Shown in pieces: positions 17,501 through 25,861 of a stretch of DNA of 64,000 bases. A program made the translations under genes and the position numbers. Each line of letters starts with the position of its first letter. The stretch's first letter is position 1. This DNA comes from Dorea sp. 5-2 (GTDB lineage Bacteria; Bacillota; Clostridia; Lachnospirales; Lachnospiraceae), in NCBI RefSeq assembly GCF_000403455.2, contig NZ_KE159737.1, forward strand, positions 116,987-180,986, written 5' to 3'. The notes beneath the pieces were generated by a model, which had not been told where the DNA came from, did no database searches, and saw only the letters and a program-made list of their open reading frames with translations.

Positions 17501-19238
17501 GGATTTTAAAGCTGCATTCTATGATTATGACATTGGTGATGGCAAGATTTATGCTAGTGAGGTAGAGGCGAAGAATGGAACAAACGGGAAACCTACGAGT
17601 ACCCAGGGAACAGGGATTTGGTATATGCGTACGGGGCAAGAGGGGATTAATAGTTCAGGGAACTACTCTGGCTCTGGTACAAAGTTTGCCTTCGGAAATT
17701 CGAATACTGGTTCCGGGCTTCAGCATGAACAGTGGAGCGGCAATCTGCTGAATAAGAATAACAGTACCCAAGGGGGGCATCCAACTGTTGTAGGAAGTTA
17801 CAAGGGATGTACCTTCGGTCTGGCGGAAAGTCTAGCGGGTGGGAAGATACAGTATGCCAAGGGCATCACCGTCCCGAATCTGTTTAATGATGGCAGTGCG
17901 ATAGGTAAGACCGCATATGATAAGAATGAATATTCTCTGAAGTTCAAACGGGTGGGTGATACGCATACATTGACGACGGTAAACGGTGCGGGAACGAGCA
18001 ACCTGGATTCCTTCAATCATCCAAGTCCATACAATGGCACAACTCACTACAATATCTGGACGAACAACTTCTGGCCTATGGATTCGGCAGTGTCCTTTGG
18101 AACCGACGGGCACGATATGAAATTCGGCGATTATGGCAGGAGGACGAATAATTCTTTCGCAGGTCAGGCAGGAAGTGGCGGCGGAAGCGCGGTAGCAACC
18201 GGAAATTTCCCGTGGAGTGACGATGGGAAGGATCATAACAGTTTCTTTGGTATGCACTATAAGGTTGAGTTCGATCTGGTGGCGGATTATACAGGACCGC
18301 TTGAGTATTACTTCTTCGGCGATGACGACATGTGGGTATTCTTAGGAAATGGAGACGAGAACGGTAAACTGGTTTGCGATATCGGCGGTGTTCATTCATC
18401 CGTGGGCGAGTATCTGAATCTGTGGGATTATATAGATAAAGAGAAAGAAAAGATACACAGGCATGAAGAGAGCTGTTATAACGAAAAGAATGAAGTTATA
18501 TGTGGCTATGTTGACCAGAAATCATTTACATTAAACTTCTTCTACACAGAGCGAGGCGAGTCAGGTTCAACCTGTTGGATGCAGTTCACATTGCCGTCCG
18601 TATCTTCTATAACACCGGAAACAACGAAAGATGATTACGGACATCTGGAAGTCAGGAAAGATGTAAAAGTTAAGCTTAATGACAAAGAATATGAACCGGA
18701 GGAGCTTTTTGAAGGAAAAGAACAACTGGAATATTTTGGTCAGAAGGACTTCACATTTAAAATTAGTCTGAAGGGACCTAATGGTAGTAGCTTAAAGGAT
18801 GATTATGCTTACATTAAGTATGACAAGAATGGGAAACCCATATCCTCAGGCGCTGGCGGAAGCGGCATACTCCAATGGGAAACAATTGCAAACGGTGAGA
18901 CCTTTACCCTGAAAGATGGGGAACATATAAGTATAAGGTATCTGCCTGTGGGAACGAAATATACGCTTACAGAAGAGGACGGTACTGAGATCCAGGGTGT
19001 TGTATATGACAGTACGACAGTGTCGGGTGACGGGACTATAAATAATGGATTGGAAGTCACAGGAGATATAGCGGCAAACAGTACAAAGAAAGTTGCCTAT
19101 GTCAACCTGTATACGGCTTATGAACTTCCTAAGACCGGTGGTCCTGGAATTATCGTATATACAATAGCAGGCGTCTTAGTTATAATGCTTGGCGCAGGCT
19201 TTATGTATAGAAAAAAAGTTAGGGAAAGGAGGGTGTAA
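14586..19238 (+). CDS. Giant LPKTG-anchored surface adhesin with His/Cys repeats and fibro-slime domain
   Basis: 1550 residues. A basic N-terminus plus hydrophobic segment (21-41) acts as export signal. Residues about 62-260 hold nine copies of HxHxxxC(Y) alternating with LxC (HQHADECY, HVHNEDCY, HEHSEECY and so on). Two very acidic Glu/Asp/Ser/Thr spacers follow (about 270-355 and 535-650). A fibro-slime/PA14-like domain is near 1150-1330 (FFGDDDMWVFLG, CDIGGVHS), and a tenth His/Cys unit (HRHEESCY) sits inside it near 1292. A pilin-like beta domain (FTFKISLKGP, KYTLTEEDG) leads to LPKTGG at about 1515, a membrane span and a basic tail. It is likely the tip or ancillary adhesin of the pilus encoded next. 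AGGGAGG precedes the start. Confidence 0.9.
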   Translation: MESSILKQIARFLQEQKKQKRWLVVFLCLAIIVGFGTVTALKMRGQAMTHKEKRVICQLAVHQHADECYDENKENLICGYADYVVHVHNEDCYDWNGNLTCQLPEVEKHEHSEECYTEEATLICGLEETAGHQHGAECYTTQQGGLICQVPEHTHAAECYDETGAVICGLEEHIHEDACYEWTDVLICQLAEGADGHTHTEACYEVKEILSCGKLELHTHTDECYEKINEEEELSETNRRLVCTIPVLEEHVHTEDAGCLETVEVTANGELVEEGTVEEETTEGETEEEIFTTDLDGEETEEDGESEADAEEEETETADDASEEDTESSETDGEADGDEAEGAEEGNASYETVKTFVGEGYKVTASYNEDANIPEEAELIAEQITVDTDEEHYTKREAQYRKTTGEKDAVMKALFKIGFYIEGKEIEPETPVNLTIQFLDEKGLPEGAPITVVHFADKGTEVLDGSEAEGGSTSFDMNSFSEVAIGYKRADAETASVSVSNSYEYESSVFHFIFHVEGKAKILEDMVLEEGNGEALPPVGGEDSGTPDESGDVSESEIPDDTESADTSEETEDFVGEEESGSEEAEDGAESEESTEMEESEGSEESGDITEDGVAGEDGDSAGSGEETDSDGSVDVPTDDVPEASGDERFEFRVEHLEKDSKEYQAVVNNAALTNRGSELLYVQTLSYSMYCDGKKLDLSECEVTVDVKAVEPLSRQIEVSVPTAISYLRETGSVSEDTAPKEEDQYQTEVAVEVVGISDATSVNKVDRTVLSEEKPNDTLSFEAPTVFAAQASGMPNPKFKVQYYANLEKVAYNDPTLKENVDGTNTNELPVIDTDGGRLPENGTGKEGKPNKNEIRKLYVDTQTGRLKTKTELTEVYAERNFEYLKAPTINYINAVIESPSYELNEVWVLKAGKAPESTESNDWEIYLYTEHLHFTNRALSGGIEAGETYVYIADNATIRLVYDTTTKDRDFKAAFYDYDIGDGKIYASEVEAKNGTNGKPTSTQGTGIWYMRTGQEGINSSGNYSGSGTKFAFGNSNTGSGLQHEQWSGNLLNKNNSTQGGHPTVVGSYKGCTFGLAESLAGGKIQYAKGITVPNLFNDGSAIGKTAYDKNEYSLKFKRVGDTHTLTTVNGAGTSNLDSFNHPSPYNGTTHYNIWTNNFWPMDSAVSFGTDGHDMKFGDYGRRTNNSFAGQAGSGGGSAVATGNFPWSDDGKDHNSFFGMHYKVEFDLVADYTGPLEYYFFGDDDMWVFLGNGDENGKLVCDIGGVHSSVGEYLNLWDYIDKEKEKIHRHEESCYNEKNEVICGYVDQKSFTLNFFYTERGESGSTCWMQFTLPSVSSITPETTKDDYGHLEVRKDVKVKLNDKEYEPEELFEGKEQLEYFGQKDFTFKISLKGPNGSSLKDDYAYIKYDKNGKPISSGAGGSGILQWETIANGETFTLKDGEHISIRYLPVGTKYTLTEEDGTEIQGVVYDSTTVSGDGTINNGLEVTGDIAANSTKKVAYVNLYTAYELPKTGGPGIIVYTIAGVLVIMLGAGFMYRKKVRERRV

Positions 19239-19340
19239 GTTTCCTCCGGGAACTAACAAACTTTGGATTCGATGTGTTTTTACTTATTGAATCCGGACAA
19301 CAAGCAATACAACAAAAAATAAGAAAAGGAGAATGAGATT

Positions 19341-21257
19341 ATGAAAAGAATCAAGAGAATTGCTAGTTTATTATTAGCGTTAGTTATGGTTATAGCTATG
19401 GCTCTTCCTGTAATGGCTGCTGATAATAACACACACAAAATTACAGTTACTCAGAACGCTGCGGATAAGACAGAACATACTTATGATGCTTATCAGATTT
19501 TCAAAGGTGATTTGGCTGAAAAAGATGGAAAGAAAGTGCTTTCTAACATCGAGTGGGGTGCTGGTGTAAATGGTGATGCTTTGTTAGCAGCGTTAAAAGC
19601 GGATAATACATTTAACGTAGTAGACGAAGGCGAGGCAAAGACGAATGCATTTGCTAATTGCAAAACAGCTGCTCAGGTAGCAGAAGTTTTAGGCGGAGAA
19701 GCCTTTGGAAGCAGTGATGTTGAGAATTCTACATTGACAGACGCTTTTGCAAGAGTTGCAGAAAATAAGCTGACAGCTACAGTTGCAGGAACTGCTACAG
19801 GAACAGGGAATGTTGAAATTACCGTTACAGGTTCAGGTTATTACTTGGTAAAAGACCAGAATGGTACGGTAGATACTACAAATGGAGCATATACAAGATT
19901 CATGTTGGAAGTTGTTGGTGATGCAACTGCAACTGTAAAATCTGATGTTCCAAGCGGTGATAAGAAGGTTTACATTGATGGATCAACAACAGGCGATGCA
20001 AACAATGCATCCATCGGTTCTCACGTTTCCTATGAGATTACAAGTAAGGTTCCGAATCATGTTGGATATAACTACTATTACTTCATCATGAATGATACTT
20101 TAAGCGAAGGATTAACGTTTGACGGTGCAAGTTCTGTTGCAGTTAAGGTGGGCGATGTTGTATTAGTACAGGGTAAAGATTATTATGTGTATACAGAAAA
20201 TGTTGCACCAAAGACATTCCGTCTTGCGTTTGCTGACATTATGAAATATGACGTTGGCAAGGATATTGTTGTAACATATTCTGCAACTGTAAATGATAAG
20301 GCAGTAGTTGGAACAACTGGTAACCCGAATACATGGAACTTACAGTATTCCAATAATCCGGATGATACATTTGACGGAGAACGTCCGGACGGAGAAAATA
20401 CGCCAGGTTTACCGGCTGATGAGGAAAATGAAGCTTTAGGTCAGACTCCGGATGAGAAGACATTAACATATGTAACTGAATTGGATATCACAAAGTATGC
20501 AAATTCTGTTGCAGAGGATCACTTATTAGCAGGAGCAGAGTTTACTCTGACAGGTACATCCAAGCAGGTTGTTTTAAATACTGTAGATTATTATGAAGCA
20601 TCTGAGAATGGAACTTACTATCTGTTACTTAATGGAACATATACAGAAACAGCACCTACAGGAACTGAGTATGTAGAGATTGGTGTAGGTACTGCGGATA
20701 CTACGACAGGATATATCAAAGATGCTGATGGAAAATATTTTGTTCCTACAGATAAAACTGCTTACGAGGGCGCAACTCTTTACAAACTTGTAAAAGGTAC
20801 TGCTAGTGATTATGCAGATGTAAATACAAAGTATGTGAAGAAGACAGCAACAGAGACCACATATGTTGACGCTGATGTATCAATTGAACTGACAACTGGC
20901 CCAGATGGTAAGATTTCATTTAAAGATCTCGGAGCAGGAACATACACTCTGACTGAGACTGTTACACCAGAAGGATTCAATACTCTGGAACCAATTGATA
21001 TTGTAATCAGTTTTAGAGGACCAGAAGTAGTAAATACAGGTGATGAGCCAGGTTTCTGGGCAATGACTTGGAATGGCGAGTCTATAGAGGGTGGTGAAAC
21101 TGGAATCTTTGCACAGGATGTTATCAACAATTCTGGTTCCCTCCTGCCAAGTACAGGTGGTATCGGTACAACAATCTTCTACGTAGTTGGTGCAATTCTT
21201 GTAATCGGCGCAGGCGTTATGTTAGTTGTTAAGAAGCGCATGAGCAGAGAAGTATAG
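19341..21257 (+). CDS. Major pilin, isopeptide-forming LPXTG backbone subunit
   Basis: 638 residues with a classical signal peptide (MKRIKRIASLLLALVMV… cleaved after VMA). A fimbrial isopeptide-type D2 domain lies near 215-350 (DKKVYIDGST, …SYEITSKVPNHVGY…, VTYSATVND). A CnaB-type C-terminal domain starts at TELDITKYAN and contains the E-box YTLTETVTPEG near residue 534. LPSTGG at about 600, a membrane span and KKR end it. Subunits would be joined by the class C sortase encoded next and stiffened by Lys-Asn isopeptide bonds. AAAGGAG precedes the start. Codon use is clearly AT-richer than in neighbours, as expected for a highly expressed or separately acquired gene. The usual YPKN pilin motif is not obvious. 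Confidence 0.92.
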   Translation: MKRIKRIASLLLALVMVIAMALPVMAADNNTHKITVTQNAADKTEHTYDAYQIFKGDLAEKDGKKVLSNIEWGAGVNGDALLAALKADNTFNVVDEGEAKTNAFANCKTAAQVAEVLGGEAFGSSDVENSTLTDAFARVAENKLTATVAGTATGTGNVEITVTGSGYYLVKDQNGTVDTTNGAYTRFMLEVVGDATATVKSDVPSGDKKVYIDGSTTGDANNASIGSHVSYEITSKVPNHVGYNYYYFIMNDTLSEGLTFDGASSVAVKVGDVVLVQGKDYYVYTENVAPKTFRLAFADIMKYDVGKDIVVTYSATVNDKAVVGTTGNPNTWNLQYSNNPDDTFDGERPDGENTPGLPADEENEALGQTPDEKTLTYVTELDITKYANSVAEDHLLAGAEFTLTGTSKQVVLNTVDYYEASENGTYYLLLNGTYTETAPTGTEYVEIGVGTADTTTGYIKDADGKYFVPTDKTAYEGATLYKLVKGTASDYADVNTKYVKKTATETTYVDADVSIELTTGPDGKISFKDLGAGTYTLTETVTPEGFNTLEPIDIVISFRGPEVVNTGDEPGFWAMTWNGESIEGGETGIFAQDVINNSGSLLPSTGGIGTTIFYVVGAILVIGAGVMLVVKKRMSREV

Positions 21258-21322
21258 GAATATATACGAGCAATATCAATTGATCGAAGAAATATAAAAG
21301 ATGCATAGTGATATGATCTTTT

Positions 21323-21388
21323 ACCGGGGATGGGATTTCCTGTTCCCGGTTATGCCACACAAGCTGACACCTTCCCGTGGTGTGTGGC
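21323..21388 (+). other. Two stem-loops between major pilin and sortase genes
   Basis: ACCGGG (21323-21328) pairs with CCCGGT (21345-21350), and GCCACACA (21354-21361) pairs with TGTGTGGC (21381-21388) with further inner pairing. No U-tract follows, so they look like mRNA-stability or attenuation elements that would keep pilin mRNA above that of the sortase. The 185-base gap holds nothing else I can assign. Confidence 0.5.
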
Positions 21389-21481
21389 GAGCAACGGATG
21401 ACAATCCGGCAGACGTCGGCGGGTGGAAGGGTTCCATCTTAATTGAGTGAAAACCCATTAAAGATGATTGTGGGGAAACCT

Positions 21482-22486
21482 ATGAATGAGGAAACACATA
21501 AAACCGAAGAAATACATACGAATGAGGACATATTTGTAGATAAAACTGCTTTGGATGGCAACGAGGCACATAATGGCCTGGAAGCAAAGAATTCAAAGCA
21601 ATCAAAGAAGAATGCCAAGAAAAAACCGAAGAAAAAAGGGCGTTTTTCCTGGTCTACATTTATATTGGTTCTGATCATGCTTGCCGGGGCAGGGGTCTTC
21701 TTGTATCCTTCCATCAGTGATTGGTGGAACTCCATGCATGCAACACAGGCAATTGCGGGATACGTGGCTGCGGTGGAAGATATGTCAGCGGAAGAGAAGG
21801 AGAAGATGTTCGAAGAAGCGAAGGCTTACAATGAATCTCTTCCTAATGGAGTCAATTTCAATCTCTCAGGTGAGGAACTTGCACGGTATGAGAGTATCCT
21901 GAATATTGGAGATACCGGGATTATGGGTTATGTCCAGATTAAATCAATCGGTGTGAACCTGCCTGTCTATCATGGGGTAGAAGAAGAGATCCTGCAGATA
22001 GCGGTAGGACATATACCTGGTTCATCTCTGCCGGTAGGGGGAGAGAGGACGCACGCCGTGATGTCTGGTCACCGGGGGCTTCCAAGCGCGAAGTTATTCT
22101 CGGATCTGGATAAATTAAAGGAAGGCGATACATTTACCGTTACGGTGTTAGACGAGACTGTTACTTATATGATAGACCAGATTCGAATCGTGCTTCCGGA
22201 AGAAACGGATGAATTGGCGATCGTAGACGGAGAGGATTATTGTACATTAACGACCTGCACTCCTTATGGAGTCAATTCGCATAGAATCCTGATGAGGGGA
22301 CACCGGATCGAGAATCTGGATGGAGTAGCGACGCCTGCGGAGGCGATACGGATTCCGACTTATATCGTGATCCCGGCAGTAGGGATTCCGATCTTGTTCA
22401 TTGTATTGGTAGGCATGTTGATCTATTATCGCAGAAGACCTGGAAACAAATCAGCGGAAGCGATGTTGGATGAACTTAAGAAATAA
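21482..22486 (+). CDS. Class C (pilin-polymerising) sortase
   Basis: About 334 residues that form a membrane transpeptidase. A basic, Lys-rich N-terminus precedes transmembrane segment 1 (FILVLIMLAGAGVFLYPS). The sortase core has YHGVEEEILQIAVGHIPGSS, the catalytic His in VMSGHRGLPSAKLF, the catalytic Cys in TLTTCTPYGVNSHRILMRGHR and the Arg beyond it. A second hydrophobic span and basic tail at the C-terminus are typical of class C. It would link LPSTG of the pilin and LPKTG of the adhesin. I chose ATG 21482, preceded by GGGGA; ATG 21464 and TTG 21443 are in-frame alternatives. Confidence 0.93.
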   Translation: MNEETHKTEEIHTNEDIFVDKTALDGNEAHNGLEAKNSKQSKKNAKKKPKKKGRFSWSTFILVLIMLAGAGVFLYPSISDWWNSMHATQAIAGYVAAVEDMSAEEKEKMFEEAKAYNESLPNGVNFNLSGEELARYESILNIGDTGIMGYVQIKSIGVNLPVYHGVEEEILQIAVGHIPGSSLPVGGERTHAVMSGHRGLPSAKLFSDLDKLKEGDTFTVTVLDETVTYMIDQIRIVLPEETDELAIVDGEDYCTLTTCTPYGVNSHRILMRGHRIENLDGVATPAEAIRIPTYIVIPAVGIPILFIVLVGMLIYYRRRPGNKSAEAMLDELKK

Positions 22487-22526
22487 TATTTTCAGAGGAA
22501 TAAGAGGTAAAAAGGAGGAGAGGTTT

Positions 22527-23663
22527 ATGGAGATCAAGTGGAAGAACCGGCAGAGCGGGTTTGGAAGACGTCTGACGGGTTCGCTCCTGGTATTTGCAAT
22601 GACGCTTGGGTTGATCGCAGCGACGCCGGGACTGAACGGCGCGGCGAAAGCCGTTGATTTTAATAAGGCGTGTTCACTGACTGTAGCGCCGGTGGCGCCT
22701 GAGAATACGGATATGGCGAATGATCTGAAAAAGGCGAACGTAGTCGTTGATTTATATAAGGTTGCGGATGCAGAGCCGGTCAGCGGATATGATGCGTATA
22801 CCTATAAGTTTCTGGATGGTTATCAGGAGTTGAAAGATGTTTATGACAGCAATCCGGATAATGCAGATTGGAGGGAGATGGCACAGGATGCCGCCCAATA
22901 TGCCCTTGAAAAAGGAACACCTGTCCGGGAAGCCGTGCCGGTAGATACGGAGATCGGAGAGTTAGGGTGTGGACTCTATCTCTTAATTGCCAGAGGTGCG
23001 GATGTTGAGAATTATAAGACGACGGTGAAGCAGGAGGATGGGTCAGAGAGTATTGCAACACTTGCTTATTCTGAGAGATATAAATATACTTATGCGCCGG
23101 AGCTGATATCTTTGCCAAGTAAACAGGATGTGGATGGGAACCATACTACGGCTGGAAATGGCGACTGGATGTATAGTATGAGCGTTTCTTTAAAACCGGG
23201 GCAGAGTCTTCGGAACGGTCCGCTGCGTATCATCAAAACGCTTGAAAGTTATGAGACGGGCGATCCGGCAACCTTCGTCTTCCGTGTAACGGCAAGATTT
23301 AACGGGGAAGAAGTATACAAAAATGACGTAGAGATAACATTTACACCGGAGGATGTGCTGGGGCAGAAGAGCGTTGTTCTGGAAGATAAGATTCCTGTAG
23401 GCGCTGAAGTTACGATAGAGGAAATCTATCATGGCGGAAACGATTATGAACAGGTATCCATAAGTCCGGCAAATGGTACGGTTACGATCGCACCGGCGGA
23501 TGAGGCGAATCCGGATAATGTTGTATCTGTTGAATTTACCAACCGGTATAAAGACACGGATCACGGCAGCGGGTCAGTGACAAATGAATTTAACCATACA
23601 GAGAATGGATGGCAGCTGCGGCAGGTATATGACGACGGTACAGTTGTAGAGCATGGTGAGTAA
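22527..23663 (+). CDS. Secreted pilin-like protein (minor subunit)
   Basis: 378 residues. A signal peptide (RRLTGSLLVFAMTLGLIAATPG) ends near residue 37. Residues about 50-180 resemble the N-terminal domain of pilins (VVVDLYKVADAEPVSGYDAYTYKF). Residues about 240-350 form an FctB/pilin-isopeptide-like beta domain (ATFVFRVTARFNGEEVYKND, …IPVGAEVTIEEIYHGGNDYE, VEFTNRY). There is no LPXTG or C-terminal membrane span, which is unusual for a pilin; the protein ends at …DDGTVVEHGE. It could be a base or tip component held by the next proteins. AAGGAGGAG precedes ATG 22527. Confidence 0.8.
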   Translation: MEIKWKNRQSGFGRRLTGSLLVFAMTLGLIAATPGLNGAAKAVDFNKACSLTVAPVAPENTDMANDLKKANVVVDLYKVADAEPVSGYDAYTYKFLDGYQELKDVYDSNPDNADWREMAQDAAQYALEKGTPVREAVPVDTEIGELGCGLYLLIARGADVENYKTTVKQEDGSESIATLAYSERYKYTYAPELISLPSKQDVDGNHTTAGNGDWMYSMSVSLKPGQSLRNGPLRIIKTLESYETGDPATFVFRVTARFNGEEVYKNDVEITFTPEDVLGQKSVVLEDKIPVGAEVTIEEIYHGGNDYEQVSISPANGTVTIAPADEANPDNVVSVEFTNRYKDTDHGSGSVTNEFNHTENGWQLRQVYDDGTVVEHGE

Positions 23664-23677
23664 GGAGGGCGGAGCAG

Positions 23678-24238
23678 ATGAAAAAGAAGAATGTGATTCT
23701 GGCACTTCTGGCAGCGGGTCTGGTTTTGACCAGTTCGGTTGGCAGCGCCTGGGCTTATTTTACCACTTATGTAGAAGCACAGGGAGGGGTAACCATCTCC
23801 TTAGGAGATGAGACGGATGTGGAAGAGACGTTTTCCAGTTGGACGAAGCATGTGTCTATTACGATTGATCCGGATTCCGAACCGGTGTTCCTGCGCGCCC
23901 GCGCTTTCTGCGGTACGTATGAGTTGTATTATGGAGATAGTAGCAACAAGTGGACCCCTGGCGAAGACGGTTATTATTACTACAGTGATCCAAGTAATCT
24001 GTGGGAAGCGGCAAAGGATGAAAACGGGAATCCAAGACCGTCGGGAGAAAAAGCGGCTGAAGAGCTCCTGGTACAGATTCTGGATGTACCTACCGAAGAG
24101 ATAGACCAAAAGGACTTCAACGTAATTGTAGTCTATGAGACGGTGCCGGTTAAGTATGACGATGAAGGAAAGCCTTATGCAGACTGGAACGGTGAACTGG
24201 ATATCTATGAAGATACGGTGGAAGGAGGCGGTGAATAA
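23678..24238 (+). CDS. SipW-dependent (TasA-like) secreted protein 1
   Basis: 186 residues. The N-terminus is a SipW-type signal: a hydrophobic stretch followed by GSAWAYFTTYVEAQG, matching the xAxAYFTD-like processing region of TasA/TapA relatives. The mature part begins with a beta strand and includes EPVFLRARAFCG, the usual 'pVyvRa' strand of this group. No anchor is visible. It starts 14 bases after the previous stop behind GGAGGG and overlaps the next gene by one base. A SipW-type peptidase for it is encoded at 26851. It probably forms or caps a fibre. Confidence 0.85.
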   Translation: MKKKNVILALLAAGLVLTSSVGSAWAYFTTYVEAQGGVTISLGDETDVEETFSSWTKHVSITIDPDSEPVFLRARAFCGTYELYYGDSSNKWTPGEDGYYYYSDPSNLWEAAKDENGNPRPSGEKAAEELLVQILDVPTEEIDQKDFNVIVVYETVPVKYDDEGKPYADWNGELDIYEDTVEGGGE

Positions 24239-25065
24239 TGAAGCGTTTTAACAGATTCATGAAATCCCCTAAGACCACTGTGGTTGCATTCGGGTTGGCG
24301 GTAGCACTGCTTCTGTTCTCTTCCATCGGAGGAACCAGGGCGGCGCTGACTTACTTCTCCGAGACCTATGCGTCACGGGTGCAGATGTCCAACATCGGCG
24401 TGACCCTGATGGAGAAGGGCGAAGATGGAGAAGTGAGAGAAGTTTCCAAGCGTGATTACAGCAGTTCTTCAAACGGCGACTGGACTGAGAGCACGGGGAC
24501 GCTCCTGGAAGGAATGCTGGGGAAAGGCGAAGAGTTGAAGCTTGGCAAGAAATATAAAGAAGAACTGAGTGTGCGCAATACAGGCAATATTGACCAGTAT
24601 GTGCGTGTCAATATATACAAGTATTGGGTAGAAGGGAATAAGAAGGACGGAGAAGAGGCGGATAAGATCGTGAACCTGGATCCGGGTTTGATCGAGCTGA
24701 ATCTGGTGAATACCAGCGACCAGGGCGGCGACTGGCTGATTGACGGCGAGGCTTCCACGAAAGAACGTACTGTTCTCTATTATTCGAAGCTGCTTCCTGC
24801 AGATTCGGAGACGACGCCTTTTACAGATACTTTGAAGATCGATAACATCATTGCCACTAAAGTTACCCAGGAGGTAGTTGAGGAGGATGGCTACAAGAAG
24901 ATCACGACGATCTATGATTACGATGGCGTTCGCTTCTGTATCGAGGCAAACGTAGATGCCGTGCAGGACCATAACGCAGAGGACGCGATCTGGAGTGCAT
25001 GGGGCAGAAGGGTTTCGGTTAATGACGGGATACTGAGTTTAGTCGATTCACAGAGCCAGGATTAA
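24238..25065 (+). CDS. SipW-dependent (TasA-like) secreted protein 2
   Basis: 275 residues. The signal segment (VVAFGLAVALLLFSSIGGTRAALTYFSETYASRVQMSNIG, quoted in part) has the SipW-type RAALTYFS processing site. The mature domain contains KYKEELSVRNTGNIDQYVRVNIYKYW, the D…YVRV strand found in TasA/CalY-type proteins. There is no C-terminal anchor. Its ATG overlaps the TGA region of the preceding gene, so the two are co-translated. The pair may be the major and minor subunits of a second, amyloid-like fibre next to the sortase-built pilus. That is inference. Confidence 0.85.
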   Translation: MKRFNRFMKSPKTTVVAFGLAVALLLFSSIGGTRAALTYFSETYASRVQMSNIGVTLMEKGEDGEVREVSKRDYSSSSNGDWTESTGTLLEGMLGKGEELKLGKKYKEELSVRNTGNIDQYVRVNIYKYWVEGNKKDGEEADKIVNLDPGLIELNLVNTSDQGGDWLIDGEASTKERTVLYYSKLLPADSETTPFTDTLKIDNIIATKVTQEVVEEDGYKKITTIYDYDGVRFCIEANVDAVQDHNAEDAIWSAWGRRVSVNDGILSLVDSQSQD

Positions 25066-25078
25066 GGAGGGAGAAGGC

Positions 25079-25861
25079 ATGAGGAGAAAGATATGGAAAC
25101 TGTTGCTTGCCGTAAGCCTGTTGGCTTCGATGGCTATGACTGCCTATGCTGAGACTTCCCACGGCAATCCGGATTGGGCGGTTACATTTACCAGTGAAAA
25201 GAAGATGGTGAGCAATTTCAAGACGGCGGACCTGAACGACGTCATCTTGGGGATCCAGCCGGGCGACAATGTGATCATCACCCTGGCGTTGAAGAATGAG
25301 AACAATACGGCGACGGACTGGTATATGACCAATGAAGTGCTGTATTCCCTGGAGGATCGAAGCGCCAACGCAGGCACAAGCGGCGGTGCGTATACGTATA
25401 AGCTTGCCTACACGGGACCGGACGGGGAAGAGGATATCCTCTTCGACAGCGATACGGTCGGCGGTGAAGGAGCCAGCGGCGCCGGGGAAGGCTTGCGCCA
25501 GGCAACGGACGCATTGAGCGATTACTTCTTCTTGGATACGCTTAAGAAGGGGCAGAGCGGCAAAGTCGTGCTTGAGATTGCCCTGGACGGTGATACCCAG
25601 GGAAATGATTACCAGGATACATTGGCTGACCTGCAGATGAATTTTGCGGTGGAACTGAATGCAGGCGGTACGGACACGCCGAACCCGGGGAGACGGGGCG
25701 ACATCGTAAAGACAGGGGATGAGATGACCCTGACACCGTTCATCATCGTGGCATGTGTGACGGGAACCTTGCTTCTTTTGTTCGTGTTCTATGCACAGAG
25801 GGAGCGTGAGAAGGAGCGTAAGAAGGTGAGAGGAGGCGCGGTGAACTATGAAGATCAGTAA
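25079..25861 (+). CDS. Secreted, C-terminally anchored surface protein with VKTGD sorting-like signal
   Basis: 260 residues. A standard signal peptide ends at AYA. The mature part has beta-rich sequence (QPGDNVIITLALKNENNTATDWYMTNEVLYSLED) like the TasA-associated proteins. The C-terminus has VKTGDEM followed by a hydrophobic span (LTPFIIVACVTGTLLLLFVF) and a basic tail (REREKERKK). VKTGD is not canonical LPXTG but has the layout of a sortase signal. The class B sortase at 28122 is a candidate enzyme. The gene overlaps the next by 14 bases. Confidence 0.75.
   Translation: MRRKIWKLLLAVSLLASMAMTAYAETSHGNPDWAVTFTSEKKMVSNFKTADLNDVILGIQPGDNVIITLALKNENNTATDWYMTNEVLYSLEDRSANAGTSGGAYTYKLAYTGPDGEEDILFDSDTVGGEGASGAGEGLRQATDALSDYFFLDTLKKGQSGKVVLEIALDGDTQGNDYQDTLADLQMNFAVELNAGGTDTPNPGRRGDIVKTGDEMTLTPFIIVACVTGTLLLLFVFYAQREREKERKKVRGGAVNYEDQ

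Noticed and set aside
21258..21441. c-di-GMP riboswitch between pilin and sortase
   Set aside because: None of the conserved GEMM loops are seen; only generic stem-loops can be supported.
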